Shown here in pieces: positions 28,938 through 36,613 of a DNA stretch of 64,000 nucleotides (position 1 is the stretch's first letter; every line of letters begins with the position of its first letter). This stretch comes from Pseudomonas viridiflava (GTDB taxonomy: Bacteria > Pseudomonadota > Gammaproteobacteria > Pseudomonadales > Pseudomonadaceae). The notes under the pieces were generated by a model, which saw only the letters and a program-made list of their open reading frames with translations, searched no databases and had not been told where the DNA came from. The stretch covers positions 620,001 through 684,000 of the forward strand of contig NZ_UTVH01000001.1 in the NCBI RefSeq assembly GCF_900585905.1. The letters are read 5' to 3'. Made by a program: the position numbers and the translations under genes.

Positions 28938-30033
28938 ATGGAAATCAACCCGATCCTTAACAGCATCAAGGACCTGTCCGAGCGCTCCGAAACCATTCGG
29001 GGGTATCTTTGACTACGATCACAAACATGATCGTCTGACCGAAGTCAATCGCGAGCTCGAAGATCCAAACGTCTGGAACAACCCTTCTTACGCCCAGGAA
29101 CTGGGCCGTGAGCGTTCGCTGCTGGCGCAGATTGTCGATACCCTGGACGAAATGTCCTCCGGGCTGGTCGATGCCAAAGATCTGCTGCTGATGTCCGCTG
29201 AAGAAGAAGACCAGGCTGCCGTCGATGACGTGGCGGCCGAAGTCGAGCGCCTGCGTGCGTCGCTGGAGAAGCTCGAATTCCGTCGCATGTTCAGCGGCGA
29301 GATGGACCCCAACAACGCCTACCTGGACATCCAGGCCGGTTCCGGCGGCACCGAAGCGCAGGACTGGGCCAACATCCTGCTGCGCATGTACCTGCGCTGG
29401 GCTGACAAACGTGGATTTGACGCCACCATCATGGAACTGTCCGCCGGTGAAGTCGCCGGTATCAAGGGCGCCACCGTGCATATCAAGGGCGAATATGCCT
29501 TTGGCTGGCTGCGCACCGAGATCGGCGTGCACCGTCTGGTGCGCAAAAGCCCGTTCGATTCCGGCAATCGTCGCCATACCTCGTTTTCGGCGGTCTTCGT
29601 TTCTCCGGAAATCGACGACAACATCGAAATCGACATCAACCCGTCGGACCTGCGCATCGACACCTACCGCTCCTCGGGCGCTGGTGGTCAGCACGTTAAC
29701 ACCACTGACTCAGCGGTGCGGATCACCCACGTACCGACCAACACCGTGGTCAGTTGCCAGAACGAACGCTCGCAGCACGCCAACAAAGACACCGCGATGA
29801 AGATGTTGCGTGCGCGTCTGTACGAGCAGGAGGTGCAGAAGCGCAACGCTGCTTCTCAGGCGCTGGAAGACACCAAGTCCGATATCGGCTGGGGCCACCA
29901 GATTCGCTCCTACGTGCTGGACGCCTCGCGGATCAAGGATCTGCGGACCAATATCGAGCGCAGTGACTGCGACAAGGTGCTGGATGGCGACATCGACGAA
30001 TACCTGATCGCGAGCCTGAAACAAGGGCTGTAA
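28938..30033 (+). CDS. prfB: Peptide chain release factor 2, with programmed +1 frameshift
   Basis: A joined gene of 364 residues: 24 codons from ATG 28938 in one frame, an in-frame TGA at 29010-29012 (CTT TGA C), then the +1 frame from GAC at 29011 to the stop. The shift site CGGGGGTATCTTTGAC carries the internal SD-like GGGGG at the usual distance and the slippery CTT, as in E. coli. RF2 features are present: SPF anticodon-like tripeptide (VRKSPFDSG) and GGQ ([20 protein letters not shown]). It releases peptides at UGA/UAA, and the frameshift gives RF2-level autoregulation. lysS follows after 68 bp. Confidence 0.97.
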
Positions 30034-30101
30034 CCCGTCAGCCGACACTCAAGTCCCTCGTCGCAAGGCGAGGGCGAACCTGTGATGGAATATTTAAAGA
30101 C

Positions 30102-31604
30102 ATGAGCGACCAACAACTCGACCCGCAAGCCCTGCAACAGGAAGAAAACACCCTGATCGCACTGCGCAAGGAAAAGCTTGCTGCCGAGCGCGCCAAGGGC
30201 CAGGCCTTCCCTAACGACTTCCGTCGCGACAGCTACTGCAACGATCTGCAGAAACAGTACGCCGACAAGAGCAAGGAAGAGCTGGCTGAGGCAGCGATCC
30301 CGGTCAAGGTTGCCGGTCGCATCATGCTCAACCGCGGTTCGTTCATGGTGATCCAGGACATGACCGGTCGCATCCAGGTCTATGTCAACCGCAAGACGTT
30401 GCCCGAAGACACCCTCGCCTCGGTGAAAACCTGGGATCTTGGCGACATCATTGCCGCCGAAGGCACTCTGGCGCGTTCCGGCAAGGGCGACCTGTATGTC
30501 GAAATGACCAGCGTGCGACTGCTGACCAAGTCCCTGCGTCCGCTGCCCGACAAGCACCACGGCCTGACCGACACCGAGCAGCGTTATCGTCAGCGTTACG
30601 TCGATCTGATCGTCAACGAAGACGTGCGCGAGACCTTCCGTATCCGTTCGCAGGTCATTGCCCACATCCGCAGCTTCCTGATGAAGCGCGACTTCCTTGA
30701 AGTCGAAACGCCGATGCTGCAGACCATTCCCGGCGGCGCCGCGGCCAAGCCGTTTGAAACCCACCACAATGCGCTGGATCTGGAAATGTTCCTGCGTATT
30801 GCGCCTGAGCTGTACCTCAAGCGACTTGTCGTGGGCGGGTTTGAAAAGGTCTTCGAGATCAATCGCAATTTCCGCAACGAAGGTGTTTCGACCCGGCACA
30901 ACCCTGAGTTCACCATGCTTGAGTTCTATCAGGCCTATGCGGACTACGAAGACAACATGGACCTCACCGAGGAGCTGTTCCGCGAACTGGCTCAACTGGT
31001 TCTGGGCACCACCGACGTGCCGTACGGCGACAAGGTATTCCACTTCGGCGAACCGTTTGTGCGCCTGTCGGTGTTCGACTCGATCCTCAAGTACAACCCG
31101 GAGTTGACCGCAGCTGACCTCGAAGACATCGACAAGGCCCGCGCCATTGCCAAGAAGGCTGGCGCCAAGGTGTTGGGCTTCGAAGGTCTGGGCAAGCTGC
31201 AGGTGATGATTTTCGAAGAGCTGGTGGAGCACAAGCTGGAACAGCCGCACTTCATTACTCAGTACCCGTTCGAAGTGTCGCCGCTGGCGCGCCGCAACGA
31301 TGACAACCCGAACGTGACCGATCGTTTCGAGCTGTTCATCGGCGGGCGGGAAATCGCCAATGCCTACTCCGAGCTCAACGACGCCGAAGATCAGGCCGAG
31401 CGTTTCCAGGCCCAGGTGGCCGACAAGGACGCCGGAGATGACGAAGCCATGCATTACGACGCCGACTTCGTTCGCGCGCTGGAATACGGCATGCCGCCTA
31501 CGGCTGGCGAAGGTATCGGCATTGACCGCCTGGTCATGTTGTTGACCAACGCCCCGTCGATCCGCGACGTGATCCTGTTCCCGCACATGCGGCCACAAGC
31601 GTAA
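30102..31604 (+). CDS. lysS: Lysyl-tRNA synthetase, class II
   Basis: 500 residues. An N-terminal OB-fold anticodon-binding domain ([23 protein letters not shown]) is followed by the class II core: motif 1 around [21 protein letters not shown], motif 2 [24 protein letters not shown] and motif 3 [13 protein letters not shown]. It charges tRNA-Lys in the cytoplasm. It lies downstream of prfB as in most gamma-proteobacteria and is closed by a strong terminator. Confidence 0.97.
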   Translation: MSDQQLDPQALQQEENTLIALRKEKLAAERAKGQAFPNDFRRDSYCNDLQKQYADKSKEELAEAAIPVKVAGRIMLNRGSFMVIQDMTGRIQVYVNRKTLPEDTLASVKTWDLGDIIAAEGTLARSGKGDLYVEMTSVRLLTKSLRPLPDKHHGLTDTEQRYRQRYVDLIVNEDVRETFRIRSQVIAHIRSFLMKRDFLEVETPMLQTIPGGAAAKPFETHHNALDLEMFLRIAPELYLKRLVVGGFEKVFEINRNFRNEGVSTRHNPEFTMLEFYQAYADYEDNMDLTEELFRELAQLVLGTTDVPYGDKVFHFGEPFVRLSVFDSILKYNPELTAADLEDIDKARAIAKKAGAKVLGFEGLGKLQVMIFEELVEHKLEQPHFITQYPFEVSPLARRNDDNPNVTDRFELFIGGREIANAYSELNDAEDQAERFQAQVADKDAGDDEAMHYDADFVRALEYGMPPTAGEGIGIDRLVMLLTNAPSIRDVILFPHMRPQA

Positions 31605-31618
31605 GCAGGATGAAATCA

Positions 31619-31646
31619 AGCCGCCTTTGATGGGCGGCTTTTTTTT
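31619..31646 (+). terminator. Rho-independent terminator after lysS
   Basis: Stem AGCCGCC/GGCGGCT with a loop of about 6 nt and a run of eight T. Confidence 0.9.
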
Positions 31647-31728
31647 GTCTGCCGGGCGGACATGCCCGCAGCATGCGCTGCGGTCGGCTTTGCCCGTAAA
31701 GGTTATCCGGATAAAAGGAGTGTCTGTC

Positions 31729-32475
31729 GTGACCCGTTCCATTGCTCAAAACGGGGCTGCTGATGCAGCCAGTGCAGTCGTGCAAAGTGTCGAGTACCGT
31801 GGGCGCAAGGCAAGTCGGCAGGGCAGCGAGCAACGCCGTCAGGATATTCTCGACGCCGCCATGCGCATTGTGGTCCGCGACGGCGTGCGCGCGGTGCGCC
31901 ACCGGGCAGTGGCAGCCGAAGCAGGTGTCCCGCTGTCGGCTACTACCTACTACTTCAAGGACATCGATGACCTGCTCACCGATGCCTTCTCCCAGTACGT
32001 GGAACGCAGCGCGGCCTACATGGCGCGTCTGTGGGAAAGCACCGAAGTCACCCTGCGCGAAATGGTCGCCCGCGAGGATGGTACGGCCACCTCGCGGGCA
32101 CAGCTGGCGGACGATATCGCGCTCATGGCCATGGAATACATTCGTCGCCAATTGCAGACCCGGCGCGACTTTCTGATCGCCGAGCATGCCTTCCATCACG
32201 AGGCGCTGATCAATCCACGGCTGGCGCGGCTGGTCAATGCGCATCAGGAGATCCTGCTGCAGGGCGTCTGTCAGCTTCTGCAAGTGATGGGCTCGGCGCA
32301 ACCGCTGCAAGACGCGCAAGTCTTGACGGGGGTGATGTGCCGGATGGAATATCAGGGCCTGCTTCATGGCCCGCAGCCAGACGCCGACCGACAGAATCTG
32401 GATATTCTCACGCGTCAGATGCACCTGATACTGGGCACGTCCCGGCCAGTGGCTTGCACGACACGAGAATCCTGA
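31729..32475 (+). CDS. TetR family transcriptional regulator
   Basis: 248 residues from GTG at 31729, which has AAAAGGAG 8 nt upstream. After a 35-residue tail the TetR helix-turn-helix is clear (QRRQDILDAAMRIVVRDGVRAVRHRAVAAEAGVPLSATTYYF), followed by an all-helical ligand-binding half. The target and ligand are unknown. It sits between lysS and the DUF1704 gene on the same strand, 81 bp from the latter, and may regulate itself or that neighbour. The C-terminal part contains histidines (AEHAFHHEAL) common in this subgroup. Confidence 0.88.
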   Translation: MTRSIAQNGAADAASAVVQSVEYRGRKASRQGSEQRRQDILDAAMRIVVRDGVRAVRHRAVAAEAGVPLSATTYYFKDIDDLLTDAFSQYVERSAAYMARLWESTEVTLREMVAREDGTATSRAQLADDIALMAMEYIRRQLQTRRDFLIAEHAFHHEALINPRLARLVNAHQEILLQGVCQLLQVMGSAQPLQDAQVLTGVMCRMEYQGLLHGPQPDADRQNLDILTRQMHLILGTSRPVACTTRES

Positions 32476-32556
32476 CAAGACCTACCGTTATGCCCTGGCT
32501 GCACAGTGCCTGCGCTGCCACTGCACAACCTATGCCCAACCAAAAAGGAGTCACGG

Positions 32557-33834
32557 GTGGACGAGTATCAACAGACTATTCGAACGTTGTCGGATCGCAT
32601 CGTCGTTGCCCAGACCCCGATTCGTGTGCTCGATGCGGTGAAGTGGGACGAAGGCGTGCGCAAGGAATTTCTCGCCAACAAGGGCCGCGAGCTGCCCAGG
32701 GTGGATCGCGCCTACTACGAGCAGCGCGTGCTGGGCTTTGATTCGGCAGGGGTGAAACTGGAGTTCCAGAACATCGAGCGCGACATCACCCGGCAACTGG
32801 GGCAATTCAACCCGGTCGGGCAGATCATGCGGCGCATGTGCAAGGAATACCGCATGGTCATCCGCATGCTCGAAGCTCGCGGCACAGCGGACTTCGGTCT
32901 GATCTCCCAGGAATTGTATGGCGCGGCGTCGGATGCGTTCCATGCCGGCGACCCGACCCTGTCCGACCTCGGGATGATGCTTTCCGGCTACCTGAACAAT
33001 ATTGCCGGGCGCGGTGACCTCAAGGATGAACCCAAGACCCTGACCGCCAAGGACGCGGTGGCCATGCTGCAGAGTCGCCTGAACAAGGTGTTTGGCGAGG
33101 CCGAAGATACCATCCGCGTGTTCGAGTCTGACGGCATTGTCGCCGATGCGGCGGCCGGTGCCGATTACATCAAGATTCGCACCGACGCCATGTTCAACGA
33201 ACGTGATGTGCGCGCGCTGGAGGTTCACGAAGGGCTGGTCCATGTCGGCACCACCCTCAATGGCCAGAATCAGCCCATCTGCACGTTCCTGTCCAAGGGG
33301 CCGCCATCATCCACGGTGACCCAGGAAGGGCTGGCGATCCTCATGGAAGTCATCGGCTTTGCCTCCTACCCGAGTCGGCTGCGCAAGCTGACCAACCGCA
33401 CCCGGGCGATCCACATGGCCGAGGAGGGCGCGGATTTTCTGCAGGTCTTCGAGTTCTATCGCGAGCAAGGGTTTGGCATGTCCGAAAGCTACGGCAATGC
33501 CAGTCGGGTTTTCCGTGGTTCGGTGCCCAATGGACTGCCGTTCACCAAGGATCTGTCCTACCTGAAGGGCTTCATCATGGTCTACAACTATATTCAGTTG
33601 GCAGTGCGCAAGGGCAAGCTGGAGCAAGTGCCGCTGCTGTTCTGCGGCAAGACTACGCTTGAAGACATGCGCACCATGCGCCAGCTGGTGGACGAAGGCC
33701 TTGTAGTGCCGCCCAAATACTTGCCGGAGCAGTTTCGCGACATGAATGCGCTGTCTGCGTGGATGTGCTTTTCCAACTTCCTCAATCACCTGAGCCTGGA
33801 CCGCATTGAGGCGGATTATTCCAATATTCTTTAG
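32557..33834 (+). CDS. DUF1704 'QEGLA motif' protein, MATCAP-like putative metallopeptidase
   Basis: 425 residues from GTG at 32557, with AAAAAGGAG 6 nt before. It is annotated in databases as 'flavohemoglobin expression-modulating QEGLA motif protein'. The hallmark TQEGLAILME is at residues 255-264. Upstream, EVHEGLVHVGT (residues 222-232) contains HExxxH, and with the Glu of QEGLA this matches the metal-binding layout of the DUF1704/MATCAP family, which includes eukaryotic tubulin carboxypeptidases. The bacterial substrate is not known, so peptidase activity is an inference. No signal peptide or TM segment. Confidence 0.8.
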   Translation: MDEYQQTIRTLSDRIVVAQTPIRVLDAVKWDEGVRKEFLANKGRELPRVDRAYYEQRVLGFDSAGVKLEFQNIERDITRQLGQFNPVGQIMRRMCKEYRMVIRMLEARGTADFGLISQELYGAASDAFHAGDPTLSDLGMMLSGYLNNIAGRGDLKDEPKTLTAKDAVAMLQSRLNKVFGEAEDTIRVFESDGIVADAAAGADYIKIRTDAMFNERDVRALEVHEGLVHVGTTLNGQNQPICTFLSKGPPSSTVTQEGLAILMEVIGFASYPSRLRKLTNRTRAIHMAEEGADFLQVFEFYREQGFGMSESYGNASRVFRGSVPNGLPFTKDLSYLKGFIMVYNYIQLAVRKGKLEQVPLLFCGKTTLEDMRTMRQLVDEGLVVPPKYLPEQFRDMNALSAWMCFSNFLNHLSLDRIEADYSNIL

Positions 33835-33852
33835 GCGATTGGTGCGCGATTT

Positions 33853-33910
33853 GTGGGAGCAAGCTTGCTCGCGAAAGCGCCGGCCTCTTCGCGAGCGAGC
33901 TCGCTCCCAC
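33853..33910. repeat. Paired REP-type inverted repeat
   Basis: GTGGGAGC...GCTCGCGAA at 33853-33875 is mirrored by TTCGCGAGC...GCTCCCAC at 33888-33910. It fills the gap before the hydrolase gene. Confidence 0.8.
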
Positions 33911-33914
33911 GAAA

Positions 33915-34844
33915 ATGTGTAATGACTTGAAAAGGATTTCTGCACTGAAGCCTCTGATCACCCTCATGTTGCTCCTCTCCCTCGGCGGCTGCAGCTCCAT
34001 GCTGTTCTACCCGGAAGCGGGTCTGCCGTTCACGCCGGAGAAAGCCCGTCTGGCGTATCGCGATGTCGAGCTGGTCGCGGCTGACGGCACGCGGCTGCAT
34101 GCCTGGTGGCTGCCTGCGAAAGAGGGTGTCGCCGTCAAAGGCACGGTACTGCACCTGCATGGCAACGGCGGCAATCTGGCCTGGCATCTGGGGGGCAGTT
34201 GGTGGTTGCCGGAAGAGGGCTATCAAGTGCTGATGCTGGATTACCGTGGCTACGGATTATCCGAAGGTCAACCTGGCCTGCCTGCGATTTATCAGGACGT
34301 CGACGCTGCGTTTCAATGGCTTGCCAGCGCCCCCGAGGTTCAGGGCACGCCTCTGGTGGTGCTGGGGCAAAGTATCGGTGGTGCGCTCGGCGTGCACTAC
34401 CTGGCTGAGCATCCCCGGGAGCGGCGCGCAATCAAGGCGCTGATTCTGGACGGAACTCCCGCCAGCTATCGAGACGTGGCCCGTTACACCCTCGGGACGT
34501 CCTGGCTCACCTGGCCGCTGAAGACGCCGCTGTCATGGCTGATACCGGATGCCGATAGTGCGATCAACGGCCTGGCGAAATTGTCCGGAACGCCGATGCT
34601 GATTTTCCAGAGCATGGACGACACCCTAGTGCCGCTGGCCAACGGCATCAGCCTGTACCAGGCGGCGCCTCTGCCTCGCGTGCTGCAATTGACCCGTGGA
34701 CCGCACGTGCAGACGTTCGCCGATCCCACCTGGCGTCAGGTCATGCTGCGTTATCTCGATGACCCGCAGCATTTCAATGGCCTGCGTCGCCTGGGCGAAA
34801 TACCCAATTTCCCGCCTGCCGAGGTGCAGCAACCGCATCCGTAA
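33915..34844 (+). CDS. Alpha/beta hydrolase lipoprotein (YfhR/BEM46-like)
   Basis: 309 residues if begun at ATG 33915. A lipoprotein signal ends at LSLGGC (Cys about residue 26). The hydrolase fold shows LHLHGNGGNLAWHL (oxyanion region), LDYRGYGLSEG, the nucleophile elbow VVLGQSIGGALGV, an Asp in IFQSMDDTLVP and a final His in LTRGPHVQTF. This resembles BEM46/YfhR serine hydrolases anchored to the envelope; substrate unknown. ATG 33915 has no SD and sits at the edge of the REP element. A CTG at 33945 has AAAGGA 8 nt upstream and would give a compact signal peptide (M-KPLITLMLLLSLGGC), so the true start may be there. Confidence 0.78.
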   Translation: MCNDLKRISALKPLITLMLLLSLGGCSSMLFYPEAGLPFTPEKARLAYRDVELVAADGTRLHAWWLPAKEGVAVKGTVLHLHGNGGNLAWHLGGSWWLPEEGYQVLMLDYRGYGLSEGQPGLPAIYQDVDAAFQWLASAPEVQGTPLVVLGQSIGGALGVHYLAEHPRERRAIKALILDGTPASYRDVARYTLGTSWLTWPLKTPLSWLIPDADSAINGLAKLSGTPMLIFQSMDDTLVPLANGISLYQAAPLPRVLQLTRGPHVQTFADPTWRQVMLRYLDDPQHFNGLRRLGEIPNFPPAEVQQPHP

Positions 34845-34850
34845 AACGAC

Positions 34851-34938
34851 GTGGGACCGGCTTCAGCCGGGAAGTGGGCAAGCCAGGCGCAAACTATCGT
34901 GAAATTTCCGACGCTTTCCCGGCTGAAGCCAGCCCCAC
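34851..34938. repeat. Paired REP-type inverted repeat
   Basis: GTGGGACCGGCTTCAGCCGG at 34851-34870 and CCGGCTGAAGCCAGCCCCAC at 34919-34938 form an imperfect inverted pair. Same family as 343-365. Confidence 0.8.
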
Positions 34939-34954
34939 GATCAGGAAAGTATCC

Positions 34955-34991
34955 ACAAAAAAGCCCGGCCTGCTATTCGCAGGCCGGGCTT
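34955..34991 (-). terminator. Rho-independent terminator of the OmpA/DUF4398 operon
   Basis: A perfect 13-bp stem (AAGCCCGGCCTGC with its complement) and 5-nt loop. On the minus strand it is followed by a T-run. It lies 23 bp past the stop of the OmpA-family gene. Confidence 0.9.
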
Positions 34992-35013
34992 GGCGGTTAC
35001 CGCCGAGGCAGTG

Positions 35014-35796
35014 TTACTGCATCGAGGAGCGCGGTGCTACCGGTTTGCTGTCGTTGGAAATGGTCACTTCCACGCGACGATTCTGAGCGCGGCCGGAATC
35101 GGTAGCGTTATCGGCAACCGGGTATTCCTTACCATAACCCTGGGACACAACACGGGCTGGATCTACGCCCATCTTGACCAGAGCCATGCGCACCGAGTTG
35201 GCACGGCGTTCGGACAGCGACTGGTTGTAGGACGCCGAACCCGAGCTGTCGGTGTAGCCTTCAACGATCACTTTACGATCCGCATTGTCGCGCAGGTAGG
35301 TTGCCAGCTGATTGACGTTAACCAGACCGCTGGACTTGAGCTCAGCCTTATTCAGGTCGAACAGTACGTCGCCGAACGTTACCAGGGTGCCACGTTCGGT
35401 CTGCTTGGCGTTCAGGCTGCCTTGCAGCGCCTTGATCTGAGCATCACGGGCGTCGAGACGGGCCTGGGCGCGCTGGGCAGAGGCATTTTTCAGCTCTTCC
35501 TCGGCAGTGCGCAGGCTGATGGTGTCCTTGGCCACTTCAACACGCTGGTTGGTCAGATAAGCCAACTGGTCGACTTTCTTCTCGTTCTCGCCACCACGGA
35601 AGGCAGCGTCAGCCTTGTTCAGCCAATCGCTGGCGTCTTTGGTTTCCAGGGCAGCTACTTTAGTCGCCTGAGGGTTGCTCTGCAGCGCGGAGAAATTGGT
35701 GCGCGCCTGCTCCAGGTTCGGGTTAGGCGGCGTAGAGCACGCAGCCAACGCGACGCTCATGGCAAGCAGGGCAGGGATCATGATTTGTTTGCGCAT
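35014..35796 (-). CDS. OmpA-family lipoprotein with N-terminal DUF4398 domain
   Basis: 260 residues. A lipoprotein signal (MRKQIMIPALLAMSVALAAC, Cys 20) precedes a helical DUF4398-like region with coiled-coil character (LRTAEEELKNASAQRAQARLDARDAQIKAL) and a C-terminal OmpA/MotB peptidoglycan-binding domain: VIVEGYTDSSGSASYNQSLSERRANSVRMAL, then SQGYGKEYPVADNATDSGRAQNRRVE. It probably tethers the outer membrane to peptidoglycan. It is downstream of a second DUF4398 lipoprotein (48 bp gap), which shares its N-terminal design. Confidence 0.88.
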   Translation of the reverse strand: MRKQIMIPALLAMSVALAACSTPPNPNLEQARTNFSALQSNPQATKVAALETKDASDWLNKADAAFRGGENEKKVDQLAYLTNQRVEVAKDTISLRTAEEELKNASAQRAQARLDARDAQIKALQGSLNAKQTERGTLVTFGDVLFDLNKAELKSSGLVNVNQLATYLRDNADRKVIVEGYTDSSGSASYNQSLSERRANSVRMALVKMGVDPARVVSQGYGKEYPVADNATDSGRAQNRRVEVTISNDSKPVAPRSSMQ

Positions 35797-35844
35797 AATA
35801 TAGTCTTCCTTTAAATCGAATTCGGAGTGCCTGGGCAGCGTGAA

Positions 35845-36273
35845 TTACTTGGCCTGTACCGGCTGAACCTGGCGCATGCCTTCTTCACGCAGCTCGTTGA
35901 CGCCCTGACGAGCATCCATGACCGCGCGCTCTGCCTTGGCGGCCTGAGACTTGCGCTCAGCGACGCGCGCATCCCACTCAGCTTGCTCAGCCAGACGGCG
36001 AGCTTCGTCATACTTCTGGTCTTGCATGGCGATTTCGGCTTGCTTGAGCTTGTCTTGCGCCGACTTCATTTCGACTGCGGAGAATTCAGTACCGCCAGCG
36101 CTCACAGCGCTGTTCACGGCAGATTGGCTAACGGCGTATTGCTCGCTCGGCGGGTTGCCAGCGCAACCGGCGAGGACGAAGCTGGCACCCAGCGCGAGGG
36201 CAGCCAGTTTGATCGAGCGCAGACCTTTGAACTCTGTTTTGGCAGTAGCGATATTCATCGTGTTCGACTCCAT
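35845..36273 (-). CDS. DUF4398 lipoprotein
   Basis: 142 residues. The lipobox is at ASFVLAGC (Cys about residue 36), after an unusually long N-terminal stretch. The rest is alanine/glutamate/lysine-rich helix (SAQDKLKQAEIAMQDQKYDEARRLAEQAEWDARVAERKSQAAKAERAV), the DUF4398 pattern. The start at 36273 is supported by AGGAG 7 nt upstream; ATG 36258 would give a more usual signal length but has a weaker SD. It is the first gene of a two-gene minus-strand operon with the OmpA-family gene. Confidence 0.83.
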   Translation of the reverse strand: MESNTMNIATAKTEFKGLRSIKLAALALGASFVLAGCAGNPPSEQYAVSQSAVNSAVSAGGTEFSAVEMKSAQDKLKQAEIAMQDQKYDEARRLAEQAEWDARVAERKSQAAKAERAVMDARQGVNELREEGMRQVQPVQAK

Positions 36274-36613
36274 TATGTGACTCCTGAAAACTTGGGTATT
36301 GCATGACAGTCGGTGGCCGGAAGCGTGCGAGGCAGCTTGTGACTACCCGTAGGCTTTTCTGTAATGGCTAACTCCTGGGACCCAAGCGCTTTTTGAATAG
36401 TTCAGCTTTTTTTTCAGGTGTGCGCTGCAGTTACACATCCATTTGAGTGCTTTTGCCTAAGCGTCTGGCGGCCTCAGGGCACGTCGGCATGCCGTCGTAG
36501 CAAGCCAAAGACCGGCCTGAGCAGGCGCGGGGCTTGGTATCCAGTCGGCTTTTGGTGCACTGTTGGCCTATCCGATTTGCATGACCCATACAAAAATCAA
36601 GGGGAGAGAGGCG
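36274..36613. other. Divergent intergenic region, DUF4398 gene / ppc
   Basis: 340 bp with no supportable gene. It must hold the promoters for the leftward lipoprotein operon and rightward ppc. A T-rich run at 36385-36415 is notable; no clear -35/-10 pair was recognised on either strand. Confidence 0.5.

Noticed and set aside
29910..31742. 610-codon minus-strand frame opposite prfB/lysS
   Set aside because: Antisense to lysS with no recognisable domain.
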